Assembly: GCA_963971285.1 (NCBI GenBank)
Contig: OZ020259.1
Location: forward strand, 8,680,001 to 8,744,000
Length of the DNA: 64,000 bases
Direction: 5' to 3'
Source: Astropecten irregularis
Lineage: Eukaryota; Echinodermata; Asteroidea; Paxillosida; Astropectinidae
Position numbers and translations under genes: made by a program. The notes beneath the pieces are model-generated. The model was not told where the DNA came from and searched no databases. It saw only the letters and a list, made by a program, of their open reading frames with translations. Positions 1 through 12,500 of the stretch are shown piece after piece. Numbering within the stretch: the stretch's first letter is position 1; every line of letters starts with the position of its first letter.

Positions 1-3000
1 TTGTATCCAGAGGGATAACTACCAGGTTTTCTTCCTCACTGTTGTTACCATTGTCTGCGTCTCCCTCACCAACGATCTCATACAATGACCTGCGATTCTT
101 ACGTGTCGGTGAAGCAACTTTATCTGGACTTTTCTTTTGTCTTTTGACAACCTCTCCAGTGTCATTGGCCTCTGGTGGTGATTTGTCTTTATTTGACATT
201 TGAGCCCTGTGATTGGACAAGCTAGTGACAGTTGGGAGGGGCGGTTGATGTTGATTGGATAAGGAGTCAGAATTCCGAGGTTGCTCATTGGCTGGTGTTG
301 ATGACAAAACTCTGGTAACATTTTGTGGTGTTCCATTCTTGGGTGTGTCACTCACTTCCTTGTTTCTGATTGGGGAAGGAGCGGGTGGAATGATGTATGT
401 GCTTTCAGCAGAAGCTGAAGGGACTTGATTGGCTGGATAGGGAGACTTGAATGCTTGGGTCTGTTCTGTAGAGCGACTGATGGATCCCTGTCCAGTATTA
501 GGTTGCTTTTGCACTGGACCAACCGGCCGGGGACTTGGTGGGTCTGTTCCAGCCATATCATAAATCGGGTTTTCATGAAGTACAAAAGACTCAGGCTCTT
601 TGTCCATTTCTGAGCTCAAAAAGAATCCTGTGGATTCAACGGGTGCATCACTTGTTGAGTGTGCCATTAACGGTTTTGAGTCTGAAGGAGGAGGCTGCTG
701 GGGTGACTGGCTTCGCTCACTAGGAGGACGAGGAGACTCCATGACACTCCTCATTTGCTCCTGGCGTAGTGATAACCTTTGGATTTCATTCTGCAATTGA
801 GACAAGTTGGCATTCAGTTTCTCTAGTGATGTGTTGTATTCATCAGATGTCATGTGCGGTGAATGTGAACCAGAACTAGAACCTGGGCTTCCTTTGCCAG
901 TGTTGGCTTCTGGAACACTCTGAGGTGACTCAGCCCGTCTAGGTGAGCTTTCTGAAGATTGGCTTGGAGCTGCTAACTGGCTTGTGACTACAGCTTGGTT
1001 TGGAGCTACAGCTTGGTTTGGAGCTACAGCCTGGTTTGGAGCTACAGCCTGGCTTGGAGCTACAGCCTGGCTTGGAGCTACAGCTTGGCTTGGAGCTTCA
1101 GCTTGGCTTGGAGCTACAGCTCTGTGAAGTCTTGGACTCTCTGCTCCCTTATTAGATATTTGCCTATCTTTGTTGGAGCCAAGGTCAGCGAAGGTGATCT
1201 TGCCTTCTTGTCGAGCTTGATTGCTACTCCACTGGGATTTGGATCGCTCAATTGATCGCTCAATCTCCTCCCGTGAGTACATGTCCTTTGTTTTCAGTTT
1301 CTCACTATGAATTTGGTCATCCTCAGTCCTCATTGGTTGATCTTCATTAGCAATATCTTTTGCCTTCTTTTGGTTAGCTAGGACCTGTAGGAATGCAGCT
1401 TTCCCCACACGCTGCCTTTGTTTGTTCCATTGGCGCTCTAACTTGCGCTTGTCAGAGTCCATAAGACGCCGTTTTTCTTCAAGGCGCACTCGTATTTGAG
1501 CCATGTTGCCGAGGGCTGGATTGCTAGCCTGGTTAAGATTCCCACCACCTGTGTTAATAATGCCACACAAAGGAGTTGGTTTTGAGTTAGCGCCCCAGGT
1601 AGTAAGCACCTGATTATTTGGGTTACTACTGCCTGGTTCTACTGGCATGCAAGAATTCTCTACAATGATAGCTTCAGTATGCGGGGTTATTTCTGGTTTT
1701 GATTGTGTTTTTAATAAGCTGTCAGGGTTAACCGCTAGTTTATGGGTAGGTTCTACGTCAGTGGCATCTGTGGGATGGATTACTGGGGCAAACTGTGCTT
1801 CCAACTTTTCAAAGTTTGTTAGATCTTCATTCTGGGAGACAGGCTTCCTGGAAGGATTAGTTTCCTGATCATGATCTCCATCTTTATCGGAATGAATGGC
1901 AAGGGATGAGGTAGGTGGAATTTGGAAAGGCTTGGAGGAGGACTTCTCATCCGGACTAAGGTTGGAGTTAAACGTCAGTAAAACTGGTTTCCTTGGGTCA
2001 TCACCAGACTCTCTCTGTATCTGGTCAGCATGCAACTTAGAAGATTCTTTATCCGGGCTGGAGGAATGGTGGTGGGGAATGTTATCCATACCTGTGTTAG
2101 GATGTCCCCTGGGGGACTCAGCATGCGTGAAGCCAGACCTGTCACCATCTGAATGCAAAGCGTTAGGTTTAAAAGAGGTTTCATGCAAGGAAGGATTTGT
2201 TTGACCATGCGGGTTGACGGAAGGATTTGGGTTGCTGGAAAGGCTCTCTGTAGGGTGCCAAGCGGAAATAGGTTTGTGTAAGGGTGCAGCATGCAAGTTA
2301 GGGTAAGTGGAAGGATTGCGGGGGCTAGCTTGATGGCCGTAGGTAGCTCGGTCCTCATCCTCAGTTGCCTGCAAGTCAGCCAGGGAAGAGACGACAGGAA
2401 TACCAGCCTCTCGAGCGCTAGCCGCTGTGTACTGCTTGTCAGCAATAGTAAAGCTACTACCAGTGCCTGTCCTGCTAAGAGAACTATGTCCTAAAGATTG
2501 CTCTGGCTGTGCATGAGTGTGGATGAAGAAGGCTTCACCGTGCTTGGAGTGAGCAACATGCGGCTCTTCTGATTGGTAGAAGTGAGTATTGGTTGCAGAA
2601 GTGGGATCGGCCTGTTGTGGTGCTACTCCAGGCTTAGGTTTCTGCCAGGCCAAACGATGCATTGCAACATCCCCAGCAAGGGAATCTGCTATGCTTTCAC
2701 CACTTAGTGGTGTCATTGCATCAGGGCTCTCGGGTGACTCACTTTCCCTGGGAGCTCCTTGCTTCCTTGTCCATGTGGTCATGCTGCCTCCATTTGGGTT
2801 TGGTAACCTTTCAGATTTTTCTTCTCGTGGGTTGCGGCCAATTCTCCGGGCTTCCCCACTCTCCTCTTTCTTGTTCATATTGTGGGATTTCTCCTTCAGA
2901 GGTTTTACAACTGCTGGAAGGAGTCTCTCACTCTGCTTGGTTTCAACTGGTTGGATGTCCAGCTTCAGGCGTCTCCTAGATGATGTCAAATGTGACATTT

Positions 3001-3524
3001 TGATTTCTGTTTCAACAGATTCCAAATGTTCAAACCTCTGCGTGTTTGTACCTGACTGGTCAGATCGGCCATTCCTCAGATAGATTTCATCAGATTGTCT
3101 CATTTGGCCTGGCTCAGAGCCTAATGACATACTAGCCTTTGAGGACATACTACTCAATGGTGTGACTTTTGTCAGCTCTTGATCTGTTGAAGATCCATTT
3201 GCATCATATGATGTTCTGTTAAGCAGCACCTCCTCATTCAAGCTACGAGATTCGGGCTTCTCAGTTCTTTGAGAGATTCGTGACAAAGCAGAGGTTAAAC
3301 TCTCTACTTCCATATCCTCATCATTTTCAAATTCTGCAGACGAAGACAACTGTTGGTTATCTCCTTCCTTGGATATGCGACCATTGAGGCTAGGAAGGGT
3401 ATGATGTTGACTGCCATTGGTGTCACTCTCAATGCTGACATTAGCAAGGAGGTTACTGGTGTTGCTGTCTCTCATTGATGAGGCCTGGTTGTCTCCTGAG
3501 CCTGACGATCCCAAGGATTGCAAT
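1..3524 (-). CDS. CAMSAP: CAMSAP giant exon 10, runs off the window (residues 468-1642+)
   Basis: One open frame covers all 3524 bases with no stop. It starts at TTTTAG|A and reads LQSLGSSGSGDNQASSMRDS. Most of it is low-complexity S/P/H/N/Q-rich sequence of the kind found in the central disordered part of CAMSAPs. Conserved islands are TTWTRKQ (near 2785), QIRVRLEEKRRL...QRVGKAAFLQVL (about 1504-1380) and SLEKLNANLSQLQNEIQRLS (about 855-775). Residues 1270-1317 are a hexapeptide tandem repeat. The left end reads NRRSLYEIVGEGDADNGNNS then EEENLVVIPL at the window edge. Vertebrate CAMSAPs also have one very long internal exon. A donor just beyond position 1 is expected. Confidence 0.95.
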
Positions 3525-6500
3525 CTAAAAGAACAAAATACATCTTATAAATGTCTTTTTTATATGAAACAAAGAAATAGGCAATACTGCTTTTTTTTAA
3601 TTCTCTTTATATATTTTATCCTCTGTATATAATTTGGCTGACACAATATTTTTTTTGGATTTTTGGATATCATTCAGGTCTATAACCTTGCAATAGTGTG
3701 GTTTCGTACCCAGGGCGAGATATGATAGTCACCATGACACATGACACATGGGGCATGCATTACATTATTCACAGACGGCAAAGAATGGTAGCACAGGAGG
3801 AACATCGAACATTACAAATATCCTCACACACATTTGCAATGTTTGGTACATCGTACATCACAAATTCACAAATATCTGCACGTATTTAGTGATGTGCGAT
3901 GTTTCATGCAACATCACCATATCTGTGTACATAATGACAAGTGAAACATCATAAACCTGCAGACATGATCTATCACTATCAGTCTATGTGTGGTTTTATA
4001 TGTAGCATGATTTTTCTGAATAATCTTTGTTTGATCAGTTACGGTACGGAGAACTCAAGTGAAATGTAAACAAAAAGTTAACTGCCACGACATGCGCAAT
4101 AACGGGGTGTAGTTAGTGGTTGTGGTTAACCCATAATGTCATATGTCATGGCGGCCACAAAAATGTGTGATCACACTATACTAGGACAGTTTTGGCAGAA
4201 AACATCACAAAATCCTTCTGACTGGCAAACCTTTGATCCAGTTTGGCGACTTATTTGGTGGTATATTTGGAGTGTTTGGGGCACATTCATGTACATACCT
4301 ATCTTTAGCTTCTTCCTGACACTGCCAAGCTTGGATTGACTCCTTGGTGTCTATGTTCTCTAAGGAACTTGCACGTCTAAGTTTAGCAAGTCCCTCTTTA
4401 TGGTCTGCATGAATAGCCTTAGGCTGCTTCCTCTCACGATGTAGGAGAAGTGACTGGGATCTCCTGTATTGCAAATCAATGATTCACAAAGCGCACACAT
4501 TAAGACAATGCTCACCAAACTGAGCCTCAGTCCACTCAAGAATATCACAATTTCAAGGTAGTATATAGGACAGGATTGCATATGCTTAGTTTCAGAATGA
4601 CAGCTTAATATTTAGAAAGATCTTGCAAGAATCAATATCACTATGTTATAAATCACTTTGGAATACTGTCATATTCAACAAAATGCCTTCAATACAAAAC
4701 AAATTACACAAGCTGCTTACTGAAGCAACAAACAGAATTAAACAGTAACATGCATTAATTTACTTTTAAAATTTGAATTTACTATTTTTCTCAAAACAAT
4801 GAACACTGCTAACTGTGAACATGAACTATAACACGAACTGGAAAACGTCGAGATTTCAGAGAAGTCCCATCCCTTTTTTTATCACTCTTTTAAACAAATA
4901 ACCCTTTTTGGGAGCAAGGTGTTTTCTTTTTGTTTTGTTTTTTTCTGTATGTTCAATTTTATAATTTTATTATGGCTAACTTTTGTTATAAATTTTTAAG
5001 AATGTTTAATTTTCACTTTTAAATTTTTTTAATTTTACTCTGTAAATTCACATGCAATTTGGCCCTAGGGCCACGATTTGTGGATAAATAAACCAATCAA
5101 TTCAATTCAATTCACAGATTTTGATGAAATTTGCACAAGTTGCTTTTATGATATTCAGTTTAAAATTATGTAACCGAAAGGAATGTTCTCAATGTACAAT
5201 ACAGGATTGGTAACATACCCAAACAGAAATGTTCACAGATTTACATATAACTTTCAACATGTTCAGGGTATGAATATGACAACTCCCATTTACTACCGTT
5301 AATCTTATAGGGATCCTGACTAGAACCTTTCCTAAATTCACCCGCTACCATTTCCTCGGTTCTACAATCTAGTATCCAACAAAATTCTACCACCCCAAGG
5401 ACAGTCTCATAAGTGTACAGTTGGTTAAAGTGCTTGAATGTACCCTCAGAGCTGTATAGCACAATCACTACTTGTATACTCCCCATTGAAAGGAAATAGT
5501 ACAAGGAATGCTTGGATTTAAAGGTAGTATCATACATTGGTTTTTGTCAAAGAAATACAGATTCATGGGCAAAAATATCAAGGACGATACAGCAATAGTC
5601 ATCTGTGAAAATTTCAGTCCCATACGTTGCTCACTTTTTGAAAAACAGTGAAAAACGGCCTCAGTATTTCTTAAGTATTTTTTCTTTAATTTTTTATCTT
5701 TTAAAAGATCAAAAATATTTTCGGTCGTTGTTTTATTTATTTCTGGATAAATACACCATTTCTGGCGGAAAAATTGTAACGGTATGTTTCTACCACCACC
5801 ATCTTCATACCCTGTAAGTTATACGTAAATCTGTGAACATTTTTGTTTTGGTCTCTTACCAAAGTATGATACAGCCTTTAATAAGCAGACCTAGGTTATC
5901 ACATTGAACCTGTATAAATTGAGAATACATTAAGTAACTGACCTAGGACTGGCAGTAGTAATCACATTGACCTCAGGGTTGCTAGCTGCACTATGTAGCT
6001 CTGATCTTGGCATCTGACTGTCTCCATGCATAGCCTTCTTTGTCAAGGAGTTGATTGGAATTGGAGGCAGTTGCTGGACTCGAGATCTGGGGTCAGGGGT
6101 CGCAGGAACTTTTTGACCTGAAGCAAAGAAATTGCGGAGTTTATATAAAGGTTGACATGAATGTGATTATTAATTTGTGACCAAATGTAACTGTGTGACT
6201 ACATGTATGCTAGTCATATATTCCATTTGGTTAAGTTTGATCAGCCACCATTCATCAACAGATGATGTGAGTTTAGCCTGGTAAACACAAAATAATGTAT
6301 GGGTACCAGGAAAAACCGACCAGTGGTTAAGAAATAGATCCAATGCACTTACCCAACACTATGATAAATGCAGCTTTGCATGATAAAATGACGCGAGGTA
6401 TCATAAACTCATCTAGGTATCAGGCACAATACCATGTGCAATTATTACATGGATTATAATTGCCTGAATTTCCAGTTCATTTTAACTTGTCTTTGCAAAA

Positions 6501-9500
6501 TACATGAATGTCACTGGAATATAAAGCAAATTGACTGTGGGCAAAACAAGGATGGAAGACTGTTCGTCAGGTTCATAGTATTGATAGTAGAGTACATTGT
6601 AATTCCTAGGAAATATGCAAATTAGGCTTGCCCTTCACCGACGTGGATGAGCACTGTATACTCAGTGCTTGTGAGAGCACGTGAGAAAAAATCACATGCT
6701 TGCTCAGGTGGGATTCGAACCCACGACCTCCTGCTTACTAGTGCAGATGCCTTACCTGCTAGGCCACCGAGCTAGCTGGGGTCTGCAGGGTGAATCGTAT
6801 CCAATATCGCGGCGGGTACCGCAGTAAATCATGAATATTAAATGATTTTGGTCGGGAAATAGATAATATGCAAATTAGGCTTGCCCTTCACCGACGTGGA
6901 TGAGCACTGTATACTCAGTGCTTGTGAGAGCACGTGAAAAAAAATCACATGCTTGCTCAGGTGGGATTCGAACCCACGACCTCCTGCTTACTAGTGCAGA
7001 TGCCTTACCTGCTAGGCCACCGAGCTAGCTGGGGTCTGCAGGGTGAATCGAATCCAATATCGCGGCGGGTACCGCAGTAAATCATGAATATTAAATGATT
7101 TTGGTCGGGAAATAGATAATATGCAAATTAGGCTTGCCCTTCACCGACGTGGATGAGCACTGTATACTCAGTGCTTGTGAGAGCACGTGAGAAAAAATCA
7201 CATGCTTGCTCAGGTGGGATTCGAACCCACGACCTCCTGCTTACTAGTGCAGATGCCTTACCTGCTAGGCCACCGAGCTAGCTGGGGTCTGCAGGGTGAA
7301 TCGAATCCAATATCGCGGCGGGTACCGCAGTAAATCATGAATATTATTTTGATTTTGGTCGGGAAATAGATAATATGCAAATTAGGCTTGCCCTTCACCG
7401 ACGTGGATGAGCACTGTATACTCAGTGCTTGTGAGAGCACGTGAGAAAAAATCACATGCTTGCTCAGGTGGGATTCTCAGGTGGGAATATCTATTTCCCG
7501 ACCAAAATCATTTAATATTCAATTCCTAGGAAATGATCAATAGCTATAATGAATGACCACTATAACATACAATTTCTGTGGATCCAGGCATGTTCGTTAT
7601 AGTGACCTAACACTGTACATCTAATTGTACTATCAAAAGACCATAAGTCTTGCTTCAATGTGGAGGAACTGATTTTTCCACACAAATAGAGGAATTTTCC
7701 CTTTTTTTTCAGTAAAATTGACAAAATCATCCCTTGTGCACAGATCAATGCACCAGTGCCAAGAAGTGGCTCATTATTGCACTAATCCAACTATCAGGAG
7801 TATCTTTATTGCATATATAACTATACCTCATAAATATTAATGACCTCAAGCTGAATCTCAATTGGTCAATTTACCATCACGTGCCAGTGGATATAAGGGC
7901 TGATCACCAGCGAGTAGGTCAGGGAAATCTCCGAAGGAACTGTTACACATATATAACATCTCACTGCACGTACATGGAATATCTCACTGCGCATGAAACA
8001 TCTCACTGCGCATGGAACATCTCACTGCGCATGGAACATCTCACTGCGCATGTAATATCTCACTGTGCATCTATCCTAGTTTGCAGTGCGTGTGCGTGCA
8101 CTATGCCCTACATGAAGTTCATGGAAATGAACATTTGCTGCACTTCAATTCTCGACGAACTTTAGGAAAATCAATAATATTTATGAGGTATAGTAAATCA
8201 AAATGTGACATCTGTATATTGTTTGCCCAGCAGTATATTGAAGGACTTAAAAATGTCAGCCTTTTTTTAAATATGGTTATAATAGCACTTCCAAAATTTC
8301 AAAGACTCCATAAGCTTTGCACACAACCATTACATGCTGATGGGAAGTTCTTTCCCAATACTACACATAATAATTTTTGAGTGTATGTTGTGTGAACAGT
8401 ACATGTACCTTGTTCCTGGGTAAAGCCAAGATGTTCAGGCTTCACCACCTCAAACCAGTAGAAGAGTTCTGCAATCAACGCCAGGATGTTGACTCTCAAT
8501 ACTTCAGGGGAATACAGAAGGTCCTCAAAGGTAAAGCAATGAATCTGAGGAAGGTGTGTCTCCAGAAATGCCTCTACTTGCTGTAGGTTGTTGACTGAAT
8601 CAGCAAAGGACATGGTGTCATGGAGGTCCACATCTGACAAGCAAATTCCAAATATCAAGATATGAGATTGCATTTCAACAAGCAATGTACATCAGTCTAT
8701 CCAGTGCACTTCATGCACTGATCTTAAAATGTATTGATAATCATAATATTAGGCCCACGTCACACGAGGCAATTAACAGGCAATCAGTTCCAGGCAATCT
8801 CTAGGAAGAATTAACATCCTGTTTTCAAATTTGCATATAATTTTTTCGGGATAAATTTTCCATTTGCCTGCAATATACTTGGTTTCCTTCAAGTTACATG
8901 TAAAATTTGCTTCATGTGACATGGGCTAAGAGTACCATGATTACAACATCACAATACTAATTCACCTTTTGATGACATAATTGTGATTCTTGACACTCCA
9001 ATTAAGCTGTCCACAAAATGGACAAGAAAATTATGTTTGGACATTTTTCTAGTGTACAATGTGTCCCAAAAGAAACAATATCCATTTTCAAAAATGTATG
9101 AAAAGAAATAGTAAGTTTTCAGCTATTTGATTTTTAGTCTATTGCATTCACTATCTCACTGGGTAAATTCTGACCAAATTTCAAAGAAATCCATTCATGC
9201 ATCGCGGAGCAATTACTGATTGTTTGAAAAATAAAAATTTTCCTGCAATTACCAATGAGTGACAGTTTTCATAATATTTTGAAAATGATTGTTTTATAGG
9301 GGGTCACTCAGTAGAAGAGAACAGAGTGAAGTTGTGGTTCTGCACTGGTAACCAGAGTAACCAGGGCCCAATTTCATGGAATTCGTTACCGTTAGCAAGA
9401 ATTCTTCGCTTACGGTAGCAGAAATCTTTTGGTTACGGTTAGCGTATTTCACAGAAGAGTTTCCTTTTTGGTAACGGTAAGCAAGGAATGTGTGCAGAAT

Positions 9501-12500
9501 GCATACGACAGCCCGTTAGCAGAAAATGATCAAAGTTACACTAGAAATTCTTTGCTAACCGAGAGTCTTGCTTACGGATTATATGAAATAGATTTCACGC
9601 GTTAGCACAAAAAAAGGCCGTACAGATTCCATGAAATTGGGCCCTGAATGGCCAATATACAAAGGCATCCAAAATCCACTCATAGCCATTTGTTTGTGTG
9701 ATTTTCCAGCAGATATTCTTACCATCTAGTGAGAATAGCTGGGAGCAATAATGATGCAGGAGAAGGCACAAACATCGACCATCAGAAACATCCTTAGTCA
9801 CGTTCTTAATGACAGGAACACTAGGCAGCTCCTTCGGCTGCAGCTGTTGCCGTCGGATACGAACCTAATAACACAAACACAAATTTGACAATCAAATATG
9901 GAGTTAGTTGATGAAGCAACAAGAAATTCTTGCATCATAAGCAATCAAATCAACTCCCTTTCTTCAATTGTGTAACATGTTTACCATCTCCCATTCAACA
10001 TGTTCAATTTCAATTCAATTCAATAGCACATTATGTCCCACTCTGTTAAGTGACATCAAAATTAACGAGTATGTAATGGTTTAAGTAAGTAAGAAAACAT
10101 AATCAAGAGTAAAATGAATGATAATTATAAGACTACTAACTACTGTGCAATATCAGAGCATTGAAATCCACAATGGTCCCCTCGGTGGGATTTGAACTAG
10201 GAAATGGGGTAAACTCTTACTATGCCTGCTCAAAAGACCTGCATCCTTAAAATTTAAATCTACATATCTGAACAAAGGTGAACTCTGCTTGACACTTAGA
10301 TATCTCATAAATAAACACCATATACTACCAGGTTACTAAGATTCCCATCTGTACATTCTGAATAAGGAGAATTATCAGTAGGCACACACTGCATATTTGA
10401 TTACCTTCTGTGCTTGAGACTGTATCAACTGCTCCTGTTGATTCCTACGTTCTCGTTCCATTCGATGCTTCTCAGCTATACAAACTTTGTTGACCCAGAA
10501 CACAAGTGCATTCTCTAGGTCAAAGGGCAACTCACTGGATGCATTGAAGGTCGTAATACGTCTGTAAAGAGCGAGAAGGAGAAAAACATTTCATCCAATA
10601 CTGGCAAAGAATTTATCTTCCAATAAATGCTGATTGAAGGCTTTATATGATGGGAATAGATACATGGGGTCTATTTCATAGAGTACAAAAATTGCTTAAG
10701 CATGACAAGTCTTCCTCAAGTGATCAGAAAAGATTAACAAACAAATTTGCATGTAATGTTTACTGTTTTTGACTTGTATTCCGTCATTGATTGGTGAGCA
10801 TAACATTCACAAGAAGTTTTGGGTAGCATACTGATTTTTGGTGCTTGAAGCAAATTTTAGTGTTTAAGCAGTTCTATGAAATTGGCCTCAGGTTTATAGT
10901 ATGTGATTGGCCTGTGGTAAGTGCTAGACCATTTCCATATCACCGCTCAATGGTCAGCCATGATTCTCTATTTAGTACACTGGACAAAATTGTTATACCG
11001 GTAATACCATGCAGTTAATGTTTACCTTACAGCTTGTACAATCTTCTCAATACTGACTACTTCTCCAGTAAATGCTGTCATAATGGAATCCATTACAGCA
11101 AGGTGGGCATTCTGAAATCAAAACAAGTAAACAGTCAGAAATGTATGGATTTATCACAAATACAATGAAAGGAGGTCGTGGGTTCGAATCCCACCTGAGC
11201 CAGCACATGATTTTCTTATGAGCACTCAACATGCACTGAAGTATGCAGTGCTCATTTACGTCGGTAAAGGTCAAGCCTAATTTGCATATTTCTATCTCTC
11301 CGACCAGCCAACAAAAAATCTACAATATAAAAATATGAATATTGATGATTTTGGTCGGGAAATAGATAATATGCAAATTAGGCTTGCCCTTCAATATAAA
11401 AATAGTTACACAATGAATATACTGTACATGTAATGCCAGAATAAAGAGTAAAAATGTTAATGGCTCAAGCCAATACAGTGTACATTTGGGCATGATATAT
11501 ACGACATCCTCCCATACAGGGCATCCAAACTTGTACTTTTCTTTCCCCACTTAAAACTGTACACAATTCTTCACATGAGAAAATGATATCCACTTATGAA
11601 CCTTAATGAATATGCTACAATTTGAAGGCATCATAAAGTAAGATGGGATGCTCTAGGTCTGCTGATGGGCAATTCCAGCATAACGGACATGACAATTACA
11701 CAGTTTTTGCCTTATTCAGAGGATCACAAAGTAGGATTGGCAGTTTGCAAACAATTTCAATTAGGCTTATCAGACACATTTAACTATCAGTGACATATGT
11801 AGTAAATTGGCATTTGGTGTCATGTCCGTTACAGTCACAAGAAGTGCATTTTCTCTACAACTGTTCAATGAAATTACATAAAATTTACTACTTATGTCAC
11901 TGATAGTTACATGTGTCTGATAAGCCTAATTAAAATTGTTTGCAAACTGCCATTCCTACTTTGTGATCCTCTGAATAAGGCAAAAACTGTGTAATTGTCA
12001 TGTCCGTTACGCTGGAATTGCCCTGATGCTATATGGACACTATACAAACAGTTCATTATCTGGGAATGATTGATGAAATACATGTAATCTCAATGTACAG
12101 TACATGTGTACATAATAACAATCTGAGTTCACAGTTACAGCATCAATCCCACAGGGATTTATAAGTTTGAATATGGAATCATTTTTTTCTTAATTTATTA
12201 CAATTTTTCTCAACCAAATTACAATTACTAGTAAACACTGCGATATAAAATGTGTAATTTTGGGCAGTTGATTTCCAAACCCTTGAATCTTACAAAACTG
12301 CATCACTTAGCACATGAAATCAACAGTTTTAAAATCCATGCTGGACCGTTTTACAAATAAAATCATCTCCCTGCCTGCTTGTTAGCAGGCTCCCACAAAA
12401 ATGATAAAAATGTCATTGTTATATCCACATTAAGGCCTATTTACACATACGCGACTTTGTCACAGCGACAAAGTCGCACACGCGCAGCTGTTCAAAAGTA

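Noticed and set aside
995..1255. Plus-strand ORF with a YSLxWS repeat
   Set aside because: It is the antisense of the CAMSAP hexapeptide minisatellite.
1975..2445. A 156-residue minus-strand ORF
   Set aside because: It is an alternative frame inside the giant CAMSAP exon; the CAMSAP frame is open throughout and has the family motifs.
2589..3083. A 164-residue plus-strand ORF
   Set aside because: It is antisense to the CAMSAP exon, with no recognisable domain.
6702..7278. Three tRNA genes
   Set aside because: The anticodon loops are one base too long and the copies sit in a 253-bp repeat with a TSD, so they are SINE heads with pol III boxes.
7955..8070. CRISPR-like array of short repeats
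   Set aside because: The units are directly adjacent 19-bp tandem repeats without spacers.
10150..10260. Another tRNA-like repeat near 'ggtgggatttgaactagg'
   Set aside because: Only a weak B-box-like word without a matching A-box at the right distance; not enough to call.
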